A DNA stretch of 64,000 nt from Prevotella sp. (GTDB taxonomy: Bacteria; Bacteroidota; Bacteroidia; Bacteroidales; Bacteroidaceae). The notes below the pieces were generated by a model. The model did no database searches. It worked only from the letters and a program-made list of their open reading frames with translations, and was not told where the DNA came from. The position numbers were made by a program, and so were the translations under genes. Of the stretch, positions 1-7,744 are shown one piece after another. The stretch spans positions 1-64,000 of the forward strand of contig JAEEQB010000021.1 in assembly GCA_016285075.1 (NCBI GenBank). The letters run 5' to 3'. How positions within the stretch are numbered: position 1 is the first letter of the stretch; the number at the start of each line of letters is the position of its first letter.

Positions 1-101
1 ACACAGAAGCGGAGACCTTCCTTACCGTTCTGTATGACATTCTTACGGATGCGGAACTGTTCATCGACAGGCAGTTCCGTGGATACTATTGTCTTAATCA
101 T
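1..101 (-). CDS. Possible succinylglutamate desuccinylase/aspartoacylase-like protein, N-terminal end only
   Basis: Only the first 33 codons are inside the window (start ATG at 101-99, reading MIKTIVSTELPVDEQF...). The start overlaps the stop of the transglutaminase gene in an ATGA arrangement, so it is the next gene of the same minus-strand operon. The peptide is too short for a domain call. The proposed family is an inference from the kind of gene I recall following transglutaminase genes in Bacteroidota clusters and from a faint resemblance of the N-terminus. The diagnostic zinc-binding GxHGxE motif would lie outside the window. Any other peptide-processing enzyme remains possible. Confidence 0.4.
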   Translation of the reverse strand, partial: MIKTIVSTELPVDEQFRIRKNVIQNGKEGLRFC

Positions 102-853
102 ATCTCATGTAATGTAACGTGAATCGTTGTTTGCTGACTGGCCTGACCTGTGTACATGCCACGGCTGACGGAGCAGTCGCGGGCATCGCGCCCGTGAGCC
201 AGTTTGACGTAGCCGTTGCTGATGCGGCAATTGTGGGTGGGGTCGAAGCCCAGCCAGTTGTAGCCGTCGAAAATTTCAACCCAGGCATGGGTCTCACCCT
301 CGCCCACAAGGAATCCGTTGACGTAGCGGGCAGGAATGCCTTGCCTTCGGCAGAGGGCTATCATGAGGTGGGCAAAGTCCTGGCATACGCCCTGACGCGA
401 CTGCATCACCTCTGCCGCCGTGGTCTCTATTGTGGTGGCCTGTGGCTGATACGCAATGTTCTCATTAATCCATTGGCAGATGTCGTAAGCGGCTTGGATG
501 CTGTTTTCGCTAATATCCGTAATCCCGTCTCCAATTGTAGTAAATGGTGTGGGCTGACGGTAGAGGAGCAGGTTCTCGCCGCGATACTTGACCAGATAGG
601 TGTCGGTAGCAACGATGCCCATGCTGACATAGGCGAATACGGTGTGCGGCTCGGTGGTCCCGCCAAAGAGGATGCGGTTATAAAACGTATCGCTGCCAGC
701 CTGCAGCCAGTAATTAGGCGACATGACCAGATGTTCCTGCTCCACCGTCTGGCAGGCATTACCGACTGGTTGGCAGCGGAGCATGACGGCATGGGCTGGA
801 ACTGGCTCGGAGAACTCGACCACCGTCTGATAGTTATACAGATAGCGTTTCAC
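98..853 (-). CDS. Transglutaminase-like cysteine peptidase family protein
   Basis: A 251-residue protein with an N-terminal bacterial transglutaminase-like beta domain (about 1-110) and a catalytic transglutaminase-like core. The expected triad is visible: Cys157 in QGVCQDFAH, His189 in GETHAWVE and Asp204 in GFDPTHN. There is no signal peptide, so it should be cytoplasmic. The start is GTG at 853, overlapping the stop of the alpha-E gene by four bases (GTGA), which implies translational coupling. In this family, proteins encoded beside circularly permuted ATP-grasp and alpha-E proteins are thought to process or cross-link small peptides; the actual substrate is unknown. Family assignment is secure, pathway role is inference. 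Confidence 0.88.
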   Translation of the reverse strand: MKRYLYNYQTVVEFSEPVPAHAVMLRCQPVGNACQTVEQEHLVMSPNYWLQAGSDTFYNRILFGGTTEPHTVFAYVSMGIVATDTYLVKYRGENLLLYRQPTPFTTIGDGITDISENSIQAAYDICQWINENIAYQPQATTIETTAAEVMQSRQGVCQDFAHLMIALCRRQGIPARYVNGFLVGEGETHAWVEIFDGYNWLGFDPTHNCRISNGYVKLAHGRDARDCSVSRGMYTGQASQQTTIHVTLHEI

Positions 854-1548
854 ACTCTGACCAGTTGGTTGATAAATTTCAGCAATTTGTTCTTGTATTC
901 CACATCATTGAGATTGAAACGCTCCTCGATAATGAGACTGTTGAGCTGTCCCTCGATGTGGTCGTCGACGATTGTAGAAATCTGACGGAGGTAGCGTTTC
1001 AGCGAGTCGTAGGCCAGTGCCACCCGCTCGTAGGGATAGTCGAAACGCAGTAGCATGTCGAGATTCTCCACATTGCGCCCAATCATCATGATATAGAGTG
1101 CCTTATGGTTGCGCAGACGCTGCTCGGCAGAGCCCCAGAACGCCAACGACCAGTCGATGACGGGTTGCAGGGCAGTGACGTTCATTTCGCGCCGCTCCTT
1201 GCACTCTTTCATCAGTGCCACACTCATCTCCAGATAACTGAGGGTTTCGCTCATGATGTTTTCGCGCAGGAGGATGGCATTGTCCTTGGCCTTGACCTGT
1301 GCCGCCATCACCGAAGCGATGTTGTCTTCGTCGTACATCATGCCGAAGGTGAATTCTTCACTCGACTGATAGACACCGTTGACATCGAGACGTGTCCATA
1401 GTAAGGAATAGTCTTCCAGTTCGCCGTCGATCATCTTGTCGTAACACTTACGCAGCAAATGCAGCGTGATATACACTCTCTCTTCATAGCGCCCCAGCCA
1501 GTAGAGGCTGTTCGCCTTGGTTGCCGATATCAAATTTTTCTGTGTCAT
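850..1548 (-). CDS. Alpha-E domain protein (DUF403 type)
   Basis: A 232-residue all-helical protein beginning ISATKANSLYWLGRYEER, the signature start of alpha-E proteins. An upstream in-frame ATG at 1590 would add 14 residues and overlap the end of the ATP-grasp gene. The start at 1548 is preferred because family members begin just before this motif, although the purine-rich GGAAGG lies unusually close to it. It sits between an ATP-grasp and a transglutaminase gene. That trio is the conserved peptide-ligase association described from comparative genomics (Iyer, Aravind and colleagues on amidoligases). The molecular function of alpha-E is not established; it is thought to act as partner of the ATP-grasp enzyme. 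Confidence 0.88.
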   Translation of the reverse strand: MTQKNLISATKANSLYWLGRYEERVYITLHLLRKCYDKMIDGELEDYSLLWTRLDVNGVYQSSEEFTFGMMYDEDNIASVMAAQVKAKDNAILLRENIMSETLSYLEMSVALMKECKERREMNVTALQPVIDWSLAFWGSAEQRLRNHKALYIMMIGRNVENLDMLLRFDYPYERVALAYDSLKRYLRQISTIVDDHIEGQLNSLIIEERFNLNDVEYKNKLLKFINQLVRV

Positions 1549-1571
1549 CCTTCCAACTTTTAACTTTTCAC

Positions 1572-2900
1572 TTATGCTTCCATCACCCATGTATCCTTAA
1601 AACCTCCGCCCTGTGAGGAATTGACCACAAACGAGTTGGGGTTTCTCGAGAAGCGTGTCAAGCCGCTCTTCCACACCTTCACTGCCTTGCCGCTGACGAC
1701 GAAGGCTCTCAAGTCGGCCTTGCGCCACACGGTCTGGTCACCCTCCAGAATCTCCAAGTCCTTGAAGTCGATGACTTCCTGTGCAATCCAGCGGCGAGGC
1801 TCGCTTCTGACCAGTTTCGTCAGGTCGGCAAGTTCCTTCTCGGCAAGGTCTTTGCCAAACACCACACCATAGCCTCCTGCCTCGCTGACATCCTTGATGA
1901 CCAGCCGTCGGATATTTTCCATCACATAGTTGCGGTCTTTTTCGAAATAAGGCAGATAAGTGGGAGCGTTCTGCAGGATGGGCTGCTCGTCGAGATAGTA
2001 TTCCACCATCTTCGGTACGAAATAGTAGATACCCTTGTCATCGGCCACGCCATTGCCGATGGCATTGATGAGTGCCACGTTGCCAGCCTTGTAGGCCTGC
2101 ATCACATTGGGGATGCCCAGCAGTGAGGAAGCCTCAAACAGCAGCGGGTCCATATATTCATCGCTCACACGGCGATAGATGCAGCCCACGCGGGTCTTCT
2201 CCTTGTAGATACCCGCATAGTACACCTTGTTGTCCTCCACAAACAGGTCACCGGGATAGGCCAGCGTAGCCCCCGTCTTCTCGGCAAAATAACTATGCTC
2301 AAAATAGGCCGAGTTATAGCGACCTGGGGTAAGGATGACCGAGATACCCCGACCGCCGTTCATCTCTTCCATCATCGTGGCAAGCAGACGGGCATAGTCG
2401 CGGTTTTCGACCACGGCATTTTGGGTAAAGGTCTGTGGCGACACCTTGCGTGTAATCTCGCGGGCTATCATCGGATAACTGGCACCAGAGGGGATACGCA
2501 GGTTGTCCTCCAGTACATACCACTGTCCGTCCTTGCCTTCGACGAGGTCGATGCCTGCGATGTGGGCATAGACCTCTCCTGCCGGACTGATGCCTTCACA
2601 TTCAGGCATATAGCCCTTCGAGGAATACACGAACTCCTCGGGTACGATACCATCCTTGATGATGCGCTTGTCGTGATAGACATCCCATAGGAACTTGTTC
2701 AGTGCCGTCACACGTTGGCGGAGTCCTTTCTCCAGATAAGCCCAGTCATCGCTGGAAATGATTCGGGGGATGGAGTCAAAAGGGAACAATTGTTCGTTGA
2801 AAATTCCATCCTTATAGACCCCGAACCGAACTCCAAAACGTTCCATCCATTTGTTGACCGTATTACGGCTGTCAACCAATTCGTTTATCCTGATATTCAT
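1572..2900 (-). CDS. Circularly permuted ATP-grasp type 2 protein (DUF404/DUF407 type)
   Basis: A 442-residue cytoplasmic protein with the full-length CP-ATP-grasp layout: N-terminal region with PFDSIPRIISSDDW, then LRIPSGASYPMIARE, and a C-terminal nucleotide-binding part including IKDVSEAGGYGVVFG and ADLRAFVVSGK. By homology these enzymes use ATP to form amide bonds between a carboxylate and an amine, so it is the likely ligase of the cluster. It lies 58 bp downstream of the amt gene on the same strand with no visible terminator between them, and just upstream of the alpha-E gene. Product and substrate are unknown. Family call is confident. Confidence 0.9.
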   Translation of the reverse strand: MNIRINELVDSRNTVNKWMERFGVRFGVYKDGIFNEQLFPFDSIPRIISSDDWAYLEKGLRQRVTALNKFLWDVYHDKRIIKDGIVPEEFVYSSKGYMPECEGISPAGEVYAHIAGIDLVEGKDGQWYVLEDNLRIPSGASYPMIAREITRKVSPQTFTQNAVVENRDYARLLATMMEEMNGGRGISVILTPGRYNSAYFEHSYFAEKTGATLAYPGDLFVEDNKVYYAGIYKEKTRVGCIYRRVSDEYMDPLLFEASSLLGIPNVMQAYKAGNVALINAIGNGVADDKGIYYFVPKMVEYYLDEQPILQNAPTYLPYFEKDRNYVMENIRRLVIKDVSEAGGYGVVFGKDLAEKELADLTKLVRSEPRRWIAQEVIDFKDLEILEGDQTVWRKADLRAFVVSGKAVKVWKSGLTRFSRNPNSFVVNSSQGGGFKDTWVMEA

Positions 2901-2958
2901 ATTTGTATTTGTGTTGCTTAGTTTATGTACTTATTTACGTCCATTCCCGCTGACGCGC

Positions 2959-4356
2959 CTACCCGTTGCCTTTCGTCTCTTTCTCGCGGATATGCTCTTC
3001 ATATTCCGCTATTTCCCGTTCGCCGACATGGGCCAGACCGTAGTGTTCATCGTGCTGACTGTAGTCGAGTCCAACCTTCTCACTATAGACGGATACACGC
3101 ATGGGTATCAGTTTGTCTATCAGCTTATAGCCCAGCCAACTCATGCCGAATGTATAGACAAAGACAATGACGATGGCCAGCAGATGGTAGAGGAAAATCA
3201 CGAATCCGTCCCACGTGCCTGCAATCAGTCCTTCTTGGATGAAGATACCTGTCAGCACAGTTCCGAAGATACCGCCTGTGCCGTGTGTGGGGAAAACGTC
3301 GAGGGCATCGTCGATGCTGCTACGTGAACGCCAATAGACGGCAATATTGCAGATCAGCGTGATGACGAAGGCAATGAAGACGCTCTGCCCCACCGTGACA
3401 TAGCCTGCTGACGGGGTGATGGCCACCAAACCTACCACACATCCGACAGCGGCTCCCATGGCTGAGGGCTTGCGGCCACGAAGACAATCGAAGAATATCC
3501 AGGTCATCATGGCAGTAGCCGAGGCTGTATTGGTATTCAGGAATGCTTTCACTGCCTGTCCGTCAGCATGAAGCGACGAACCCGCATTGAAACCGAACCA
3601 GCCCAGCCACAGCAGGGCTGCTCCCAGCAGCACAAAGGGAATGTTGGCTGGTTCGCTTCTGCGGGTTTCTGCTTTACGCCTGCCCAAATAGATGGCTCCG
3701 GCAAGAGCGGCAACGCCACTGGAGGCATGCACCACGATGCCTCCGGCAAAGTCGATGACTCCCCAACGGCAGAACAGCCCCTCTGGATGCCATGTCATGT
3801 GGGCCAGCGGACAGTAGATCATGAAGAAGAAAAACATCATGAAGAACATATAGGCGGAGAAACGCACACGTTCGGCAAACGACCCCGTGATCAGCGACGG
3901 GGTGATGATGGCAAACTTCATCTGAAACAAGGCATAGAGAGCCAGTGGAATAGTGGCTCCACCTAATATATTACCCGCGGACGTAGTATAGACAGCACCT
4001 CCTACGTTGTGGAACATGGGGAACGTCAGCGGATTGCCAATAATACCTCCGATATCATCGCCAAAACAGAGTGAGAATCCGATTACCACCCACAGAACAG
4101 AAATCAGTCCCATAGCAATAAACGACTGGAGCATGGTGCTGATGACGTTCTTCGCTCCTACCATACCGCCATAGAAGAATGACAGTCCAGGTGTCATCAT
4201 CAGCACAAAGATGGTGGCCGTGATAAGCCAGGCTACGTCAGCAGCAGAAATCACCGACCAGTCGCACTCAAACGCGGGCTCACCTACAAACACACCAGCA
4301 ATGGCTATCAACGTCATTGCTGCCATCAAGATTATCCAACGTCTCTTTACTTTCAT
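2959..4356 (-). CDS. amt: Ammonium transporter (Amt/Rh family)
   Basis: A 465-residue multi-pass inner-membrane protein. The first hydrophobic segment (1-25) may be a cleaved or retained signal, followed by about eleven transmembrane helices. Family hallmarks include PGLSFFYGGMVGAKN near residue 55, GGIVVHASSGVAAL and FPTHGTGGIFG, carrying the two conserved pore histidines. It imports ammonium/ammonia. The cytoplasmic tail is hydrophilic, and there is no GlnK/GlnB gene next to it in this window, unlike many amt loci. It is followed in the same direction by the ATP-grasp/alpha-E/transglutaminase set, which could link that set to nitrogen supply. It is read divergently from nrdD across a 687-bp gap. 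Confidence 0.95.
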   Translation of the reverse strand: MKVKRRWIILMAAMTLIAIAGVFVGEPAFECDWSVISAADVAWLITATIFVLMMTPGLSFFYGGMVGAKNVISTMLQSFIAMGLISVLWVVIGFSLCFGDDIGGIIGNPLTFPMFHNVGGAVYTTSAGNILGGATIPLALYALFQMKFAIITPSLITGSFAERVRFSAYMFFMMFFFFMIYCPLAHMTWHPEGLFCRWGVIDFAGGIVVHASSGVAALAGAIYLGRRKAETRRSEPANIPFVLLGAALLWLGWFGFNAGSSLHADGQAVKAFLNTNTASATAMMTWIFFDCLRGRKPSAMGAAVGCVVGLVAITPSAGYVTVGQSVFIAFVITLICNIAVYWRSRSSIDDALDVFPTHGTGGIFGTVLTGIFIQEGLIAGTWDGFVIFLYHLLAIVIVFVYTFGMSWLGYKLIDKLIPMRVSVYSEKVGLDYSQHDEHYGLAHVGEREIAEYEEHIREKETKGNG

Positions 4357-4639
4357 ACAAGTGTCATTTTGTTATTTACAGAGTGCAAAGATATTACAAA
4401 ATGAAAGAAAAACAAAAGAGATCAAAACATTTTGCGTGTTAAAATATTGAATTGCTTACATTATGTAACATTATTATTTAAATTTTGTTACAAATTGACA
4501 CAAATACGCCTTAAATACTTTCGATTTCCTATCAAATTGTAAGTTGGAGTAAATTGTTGTTAGATAAAATTAGATAAAGTTAAATCCCATGATAAAAGAT
4601 TGCGAATAGTTTAGTGGTTTCAAAAATTCTTCGTACCTT

Positions 4640-4800
4640 GCAACCGATAAAGGGTCATAGAAACGGCTGGTGGCTCTGAGTCGGAGTTCTTTGAAAGCAA
4701 TTTGATGCAGAACGTGGAATTGAGAACCGTCTCTTATCCGTAACCCTGATTTTCCTCAATCCCCCGAACTGCCTTTAAATAAAGAAAGATTGCTTTTTCT
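4640..4800 (+). ncRNA. Candidate structured non-coding RNA
   Basis: An island of higher GC content between two AT-rich flanks, preceded by TACCTTGC at 4634-4641, which resembles a weak -7 element. Several complementary segments nest across the stretch, as in a long bulged hairpin. The size and shape would suit a 6S-like RNA, but I recognise no conserved sequence motif, strand is uncertain and the pairing is imperfect. This is a suggestion, not an identification. Confidence 0.22.
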
Positions 4801-4892
4801 GCCAAAATTACGAAATAAAAATGAGAAAGCGAAGTAATCTGTCGACTTTATTTGTGAATTGAAATTTTTAGCGTTTTTTTAGATATTATTTA

Positions 4893-4922
4893 TTGCCAAT
4901 TCTAGATAATTTTATAACTTTG
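4893..4922 (+). promoter_or_regulatory. Promoter of nrdD
   Basis: TTG at 4893-4895 and TAACTTTG at 4915-4922 are separated by 19 bp, an exact match to the Bacteroidota primary-sigma promoter (TTG / TAnnTTTG). Transcription should begin near 4929, giving a leader of about 115 nt before the nrdD ATG. Confidence 0.75.
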
Positions 4923-4946
4923 CACCCGAATACGGTTTACCGAAAC

Positions 4947-5001
4947 GGGAAACTTTTCAAGGACGGAAAAAGAAAAAGTTTCCCAAAACGGAGAACTTTT
5001 C
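4947..5001 (+). promoter_or_regulatory. Leader hairpin with alternative pairing partners upstream of nrdD
   Basis: Segment 1 (GGGAAACTTTTC, 4947-4958) is complementary to segment 2 (GAAAAAGTTTCCC, 4972-4984) apart from one extra A. Segment 3 (GGAGAACTTTTC, 4990-5001) is a near copy of segment 1 and could pair with segment 2 instead. The two hairpins are mutually exclusive, the geometry expected of an attenuator or switch controlling translation or elongation into nrdD. No U-run follows, so if regulatory it more likely acts on translation or mRNA stability. Confidence 0.5.
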
Positions 5002-5043
5002 GCCGATGAGAAATATAAAAACAGATAAAACCTAATAAACAAG

Positions 5044-7137
5044 ATGGAAATTAAGAACTTTACGATTACAAAGCGCGATGGCTCAAAAGACCGCTTCTCG
5101 TTAGACAAAATCATGAATGCCATTGTAAAAGCATTTGAAAGCGTGGAAGAACCCACCGACCTTGGTACTATCTCCAAGGTTCTCAGCAACTTAGACATCA
5201 AAGACGATATCACGGTAGAGGATATCCAGAACCAGGTAGAGGTTTCTCTGATGAAGGAGGGATACTATCAGGTAGCCAAGTCTTTTATGCTTTATCGCCA
5301 GGCTCACACAGAGGATCGTGAGACGCTGGAGAAGATGTTGTTCCTTTCCGAATACATGGAGTCGGTGAATGCAGCTACTGGTTCAAAATATGACGCCAAT
5401 GCCAACGTGGAGCACAAAAACATTGCTACACTGATTGGTGAGTTGCCAAAATCGAACTTCATCCGACTGAACCGACGTCTACTGACCGACCGCATCAAAA
5501 AGATGTACGGTAAGCAATTGGCTGACAAGTACATCGACATGCTGACCCACCACTTCATCTACAAAAACGATGAGACCTCGCTGGCCAACTATTGTGCTTC
5601 CATCACCATGTACCCCTGGCTCATCGGTGGTACCGTTTCCATCGGCGGCAACTCCACAGCACCCACTAACCTGAAATCGTTTGCTGGCGGTTTTGTCAAC
5701 ATGGTATTCATGGTCAGTTCCATGCTCAGCGGTGCCTGCGCCACCCCGGAATTCCTGATGTACATGAACTACTTCCTCGGCAAGGAGTATGGAGAGGACT
5801 ACTACAAGCGAGCCGGCGAACAGGCTGACCTCAGCCTGAAGAAGCGCACCCTCGACAAAGTCATCACCGACTACTTCGAGCAGATTGTATACACCCTTAA
5901 CCAGCCAACAGGTGCACGCAACTACCAGGCAGTGTTCTGGAATGTGGCCTACTACGACAAGTACTATTTCCAGAGCATCTTCGGCGACTTCTACTTCCCC
6001 GACGGTTCAAAGCCCGATTGGGAAGGTCTCTCCTGGCTGCAGAAGCGTTTCATGAAGTGGTTTAACAAGGAACGCACGAAGACCCTGCTCACCTTCCCTG
6101 TGGAGACCATGGCATTGCTTACCGACAAGGATGGCAACTGCCTGGACAAGGAATGGGGCGAATTCACCGCTGAGATGTATGCCGAAGGCCACTCGTTCTT
6201 TACCTACATGAGCGACAATGCCGACTCCCTGTCAAGCTGCTGCCGTCTGCGCAACGAGATTACCGACAACGGGTTCAGCTACACCTTGGGGGCTGGTGGC
6301 GTATCGACGGGGTCAAAGTCAGTACTAACCATCAATCTGAACCGCTGCATCCAGTATGCTGTTAACAACAAGATGGACTATCTGGAGTATCTGGGCACTG
6401 TCATCGACCTCTGCCACAAAGTACAGTTGGCCTATAACGAGAATCTGAAGGAACTGCAGGCTCATGGCATGCTGCCTCTCTTTGACGCAGGCTACATCAA
6501 CATCGGGCGGCAGTATCTCACCATCGGTATCAACGGACTCGTGGAGGCTGCAGAGTTCATGGGACTCAAGATTACCCCCAACGACGACTACCTGCACTTC
6601 GTCCAGGGCATCCTGGGACTAATTGAGAAGTACAACAAGCAGTACCGCACCAAGGACGTCATGTTCAACTGCGAGATGATACCTGCCGAGAACGTTGGCG
6701 TGAAGCACGCCAAGTGGGACCGCGAGGATGGCTATTTCGTGCCTCGCGACTGCTACAACAGCTATTTCTACGTGGTGGAGGACGATTCGCTCAGCATCAT
6801 CGACAAATTCAAGTTACATGGTGCTCCCTACATTAAGCATCTGACCGGCGGTTCTGCACTTCACATGAACCTGGACGAGCACCTGTCAAAGGAGCAATAC
6901 ATGAAACTGCTGCAGGTGGCTGCCAAGGAAGGCTGCAACTATTTCACCTTCAACATCCCCAATACGGTGTGCAACGACTGTGGCCACATTGACAAGCGTT
7001 ACCTGAAGGAGTGTCCTCACTGCCACTCCAAGAACGTGGACTACATGACCCGTATCATCGGATACTTGAAGCGTGTAAGCAATTTCTCACAGCCCCGTCA
7101 GGAGGAGGCTGCCCGTCGTTTCTACGCCCATGCATAA
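5044..7137 (+). CDS. nrdD: Anaerobic ribonucleoside-triphosphate reductase
   Basis: A 697-residue glycyl-radical enzyme that reduces ribonucleoside triphosphates to deoxynucleotides without oxygen. Residues about 5-92 form an ATP-cone allosteric domain (TKRDGSKDRFSLDKI). The C-terminus has four zinc-binding cysteines in CNDC and CPHC (about 643-660), followed by the radical-bearing glycine of RIIGYL at about 673. The glycyl loop reads RIIGYLKRVSNFS, slightly different from the RVCGYL form in enterobacteria but in the expected place. The length is typical. It is transcribed from its own strong promoter with a structured leader, and the activase gene nrdG follows after 99 bp. Confidence 0.96.
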   Translation: MEIKNFTITKRDGSKDRFSLDKIMNAIVKAFESVEEPTDLGTISKVLSNLDIKDDITVEDIQNQVEVSLMKEGYYQVAKSFMLYRQAHTEDRETLEKMLFLSEYMESVNAATGSKYDANANVEHKNIATLIGELPKSNFIRLNRRLLTDRIKKMYGKQLADKYIDMLTHHFIYKNDETSLANYCASITMYPWLIGGTVSIGGNSTAPTNLKSFAGGFVNMVFMVSSMLSGACATPEFLMYMNYFLGKEYGEDYYKRAGEQADLSLKKRTLDKVITDYFEQIVYTLNQPTGARNYQAVFWNVAYYDKYYFQSIFGDFYFPDGSKPDWEGLSWLQKRFMKWFNKERTKTLLTFPVETMALLTDKDGNCLDKEWGEFTAEMYAEGHSFFTYMSDNADSLSSCCRLRNEITDNGFSYTLGAGGVSTGSKSVLTINLNRCIQYAVNNKMDYLEYLGTVIDLCHKVQLAYNENLKELQAHGMLPLFDAGYINIGRQYLTIGINGLVEAAEFMGLKITPNDDYLHFVQGILGLIEKYNKQYRTKDVMFNCEMIPAENVGVKHAKWDREDGYFVPRDCYNSYFYVVEDDSLSIIDKFKLHGAPYIKHLTGGSALHMNLDEHLSKEQYMKLLQVAAKEGCNYFTFNIPNTVCNDCGHIDKRYLKECPHCHSKNVDYMTRIIGYLKRVSNFSQPRQEEAARRFYAHA

Positions 7138-7236
7138 CATAAATAAGAACACAAGACAGAATAACAGACGGACATATGATTCGCTATCGAAAAAAAAGCC
7201 CGAACGTTATGATGTCGCTCCATAGTCAATCTGTTT

Positions 7237-7719
7237 ATGCTGAAATACGTTAACACCGGCGTGGTCTTCCAGGAGATACCCGACGAAGTGACACTGGCCA
7301 TCAACATCTCAAACTGCCCGTGTCACTGTCCGGGGTGTCACAGCCACTATCTGTGGGAAGACATTGGCCTGCCGCTCGACACCAATGCCATTGATGCCTT
7401 CATAGAACAGTACGGCGACGATATTACCTGCATAGCCTTCATGGGCGGCGATTCCGACCCAAAGGGCGTGAACCTTCTGGCGCAGTATCTCCATGAGGAA
7501 TATCCGCAGTATAAGGTCGCTTGGTACAGTGGCCGTCTGCGCGTCCCCCCACAAGTATGTAAGACCGATTTCGACTATCTGAAGATCGGCCCCTATATCA
7601 AGCACTTAGGCCCGCTGAAATCGCCTACCACCAACCAGCGGCTCTATCGCCTCTTACCCGATAAGTCATTCGAAGATATTACTTTCCGTTTCTGGCGTCA
7701 TACGGCCATGACCGGATAA
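7237..7719 (+). CDS. nrdG: Anaerobic ribonucleotide reductase activating protein (radical SAM)
   Basis: A 160-residue radical-SAM activase that generates the glycyl radical on NrdD using a 4Fe-4S cluster and S-adenosylmethionine. The cluster motif CX3CX2C is Cys27, Cys31 and Cys34 in NCPCHCPGC, and GGDSDP is the SAM-binding loop counterpart. The length matches the family. It follows nrdD on the same strand; the 99-bp spacer contains no obvious terminator, so the two are probably cotranscribed. It is followed after 25 bp by the cellobiose phosphorylase gene. Confidence 0.95.
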   Translation: MLKYVNTGVVFQEIPDEVTLAINISNCPCHCPGCHSHYLWEDIGLPLDTNAIDAFIEQYGDDITCIAFMGGDSDPKGVNLLAQYLHEEYPQYKVAWYSGRLRVPPQVCKTDFDYLKIGPYIKHLGPLKSPTTNQRLYRLLPDKSFEDITFRFWRHTAMTG

Positions 7720-7744
7720 AAAAAAAACACATAGTTCAATAGCA

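Larger units (their letters stand above)
4357..5043. other. Divergent intergenic region amt / nrdD
   Basis: No protein-coding gene is credible in this 687-bp AT-rich region. It holds the nrdD promoter and leader hairpins (listed separately). It also has a relatively GC-rich stretch at about 4640-4800 whose ends can pair (AGGGT and ACGG at 4651-4666 with CCGT and ACCCT near 4738-4747; GAAAGCAAT at 4693-4701 with ATTGCTTT at 4789-4796). That stretch is a candidate structured RNA. The amt promoter should lie near 4380-4450 on the minus strand but I see no clear match to the consensus. Confidence 0.6.

Noticed and set aside
119..985. A 288-residue plus-strand frame opposite the transglutaminase gene
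   Set aside because: The minus-strand frame has a full catalytic triad and operon overlaps; the plus frame has no domain or start context.
850..1590. Longer start for the alpha-E gene at 1590
   Set aside because: It would add residues not seen in the family and overlap the ATP-grasp coding end; the motif-containing start at 1548 fits better.
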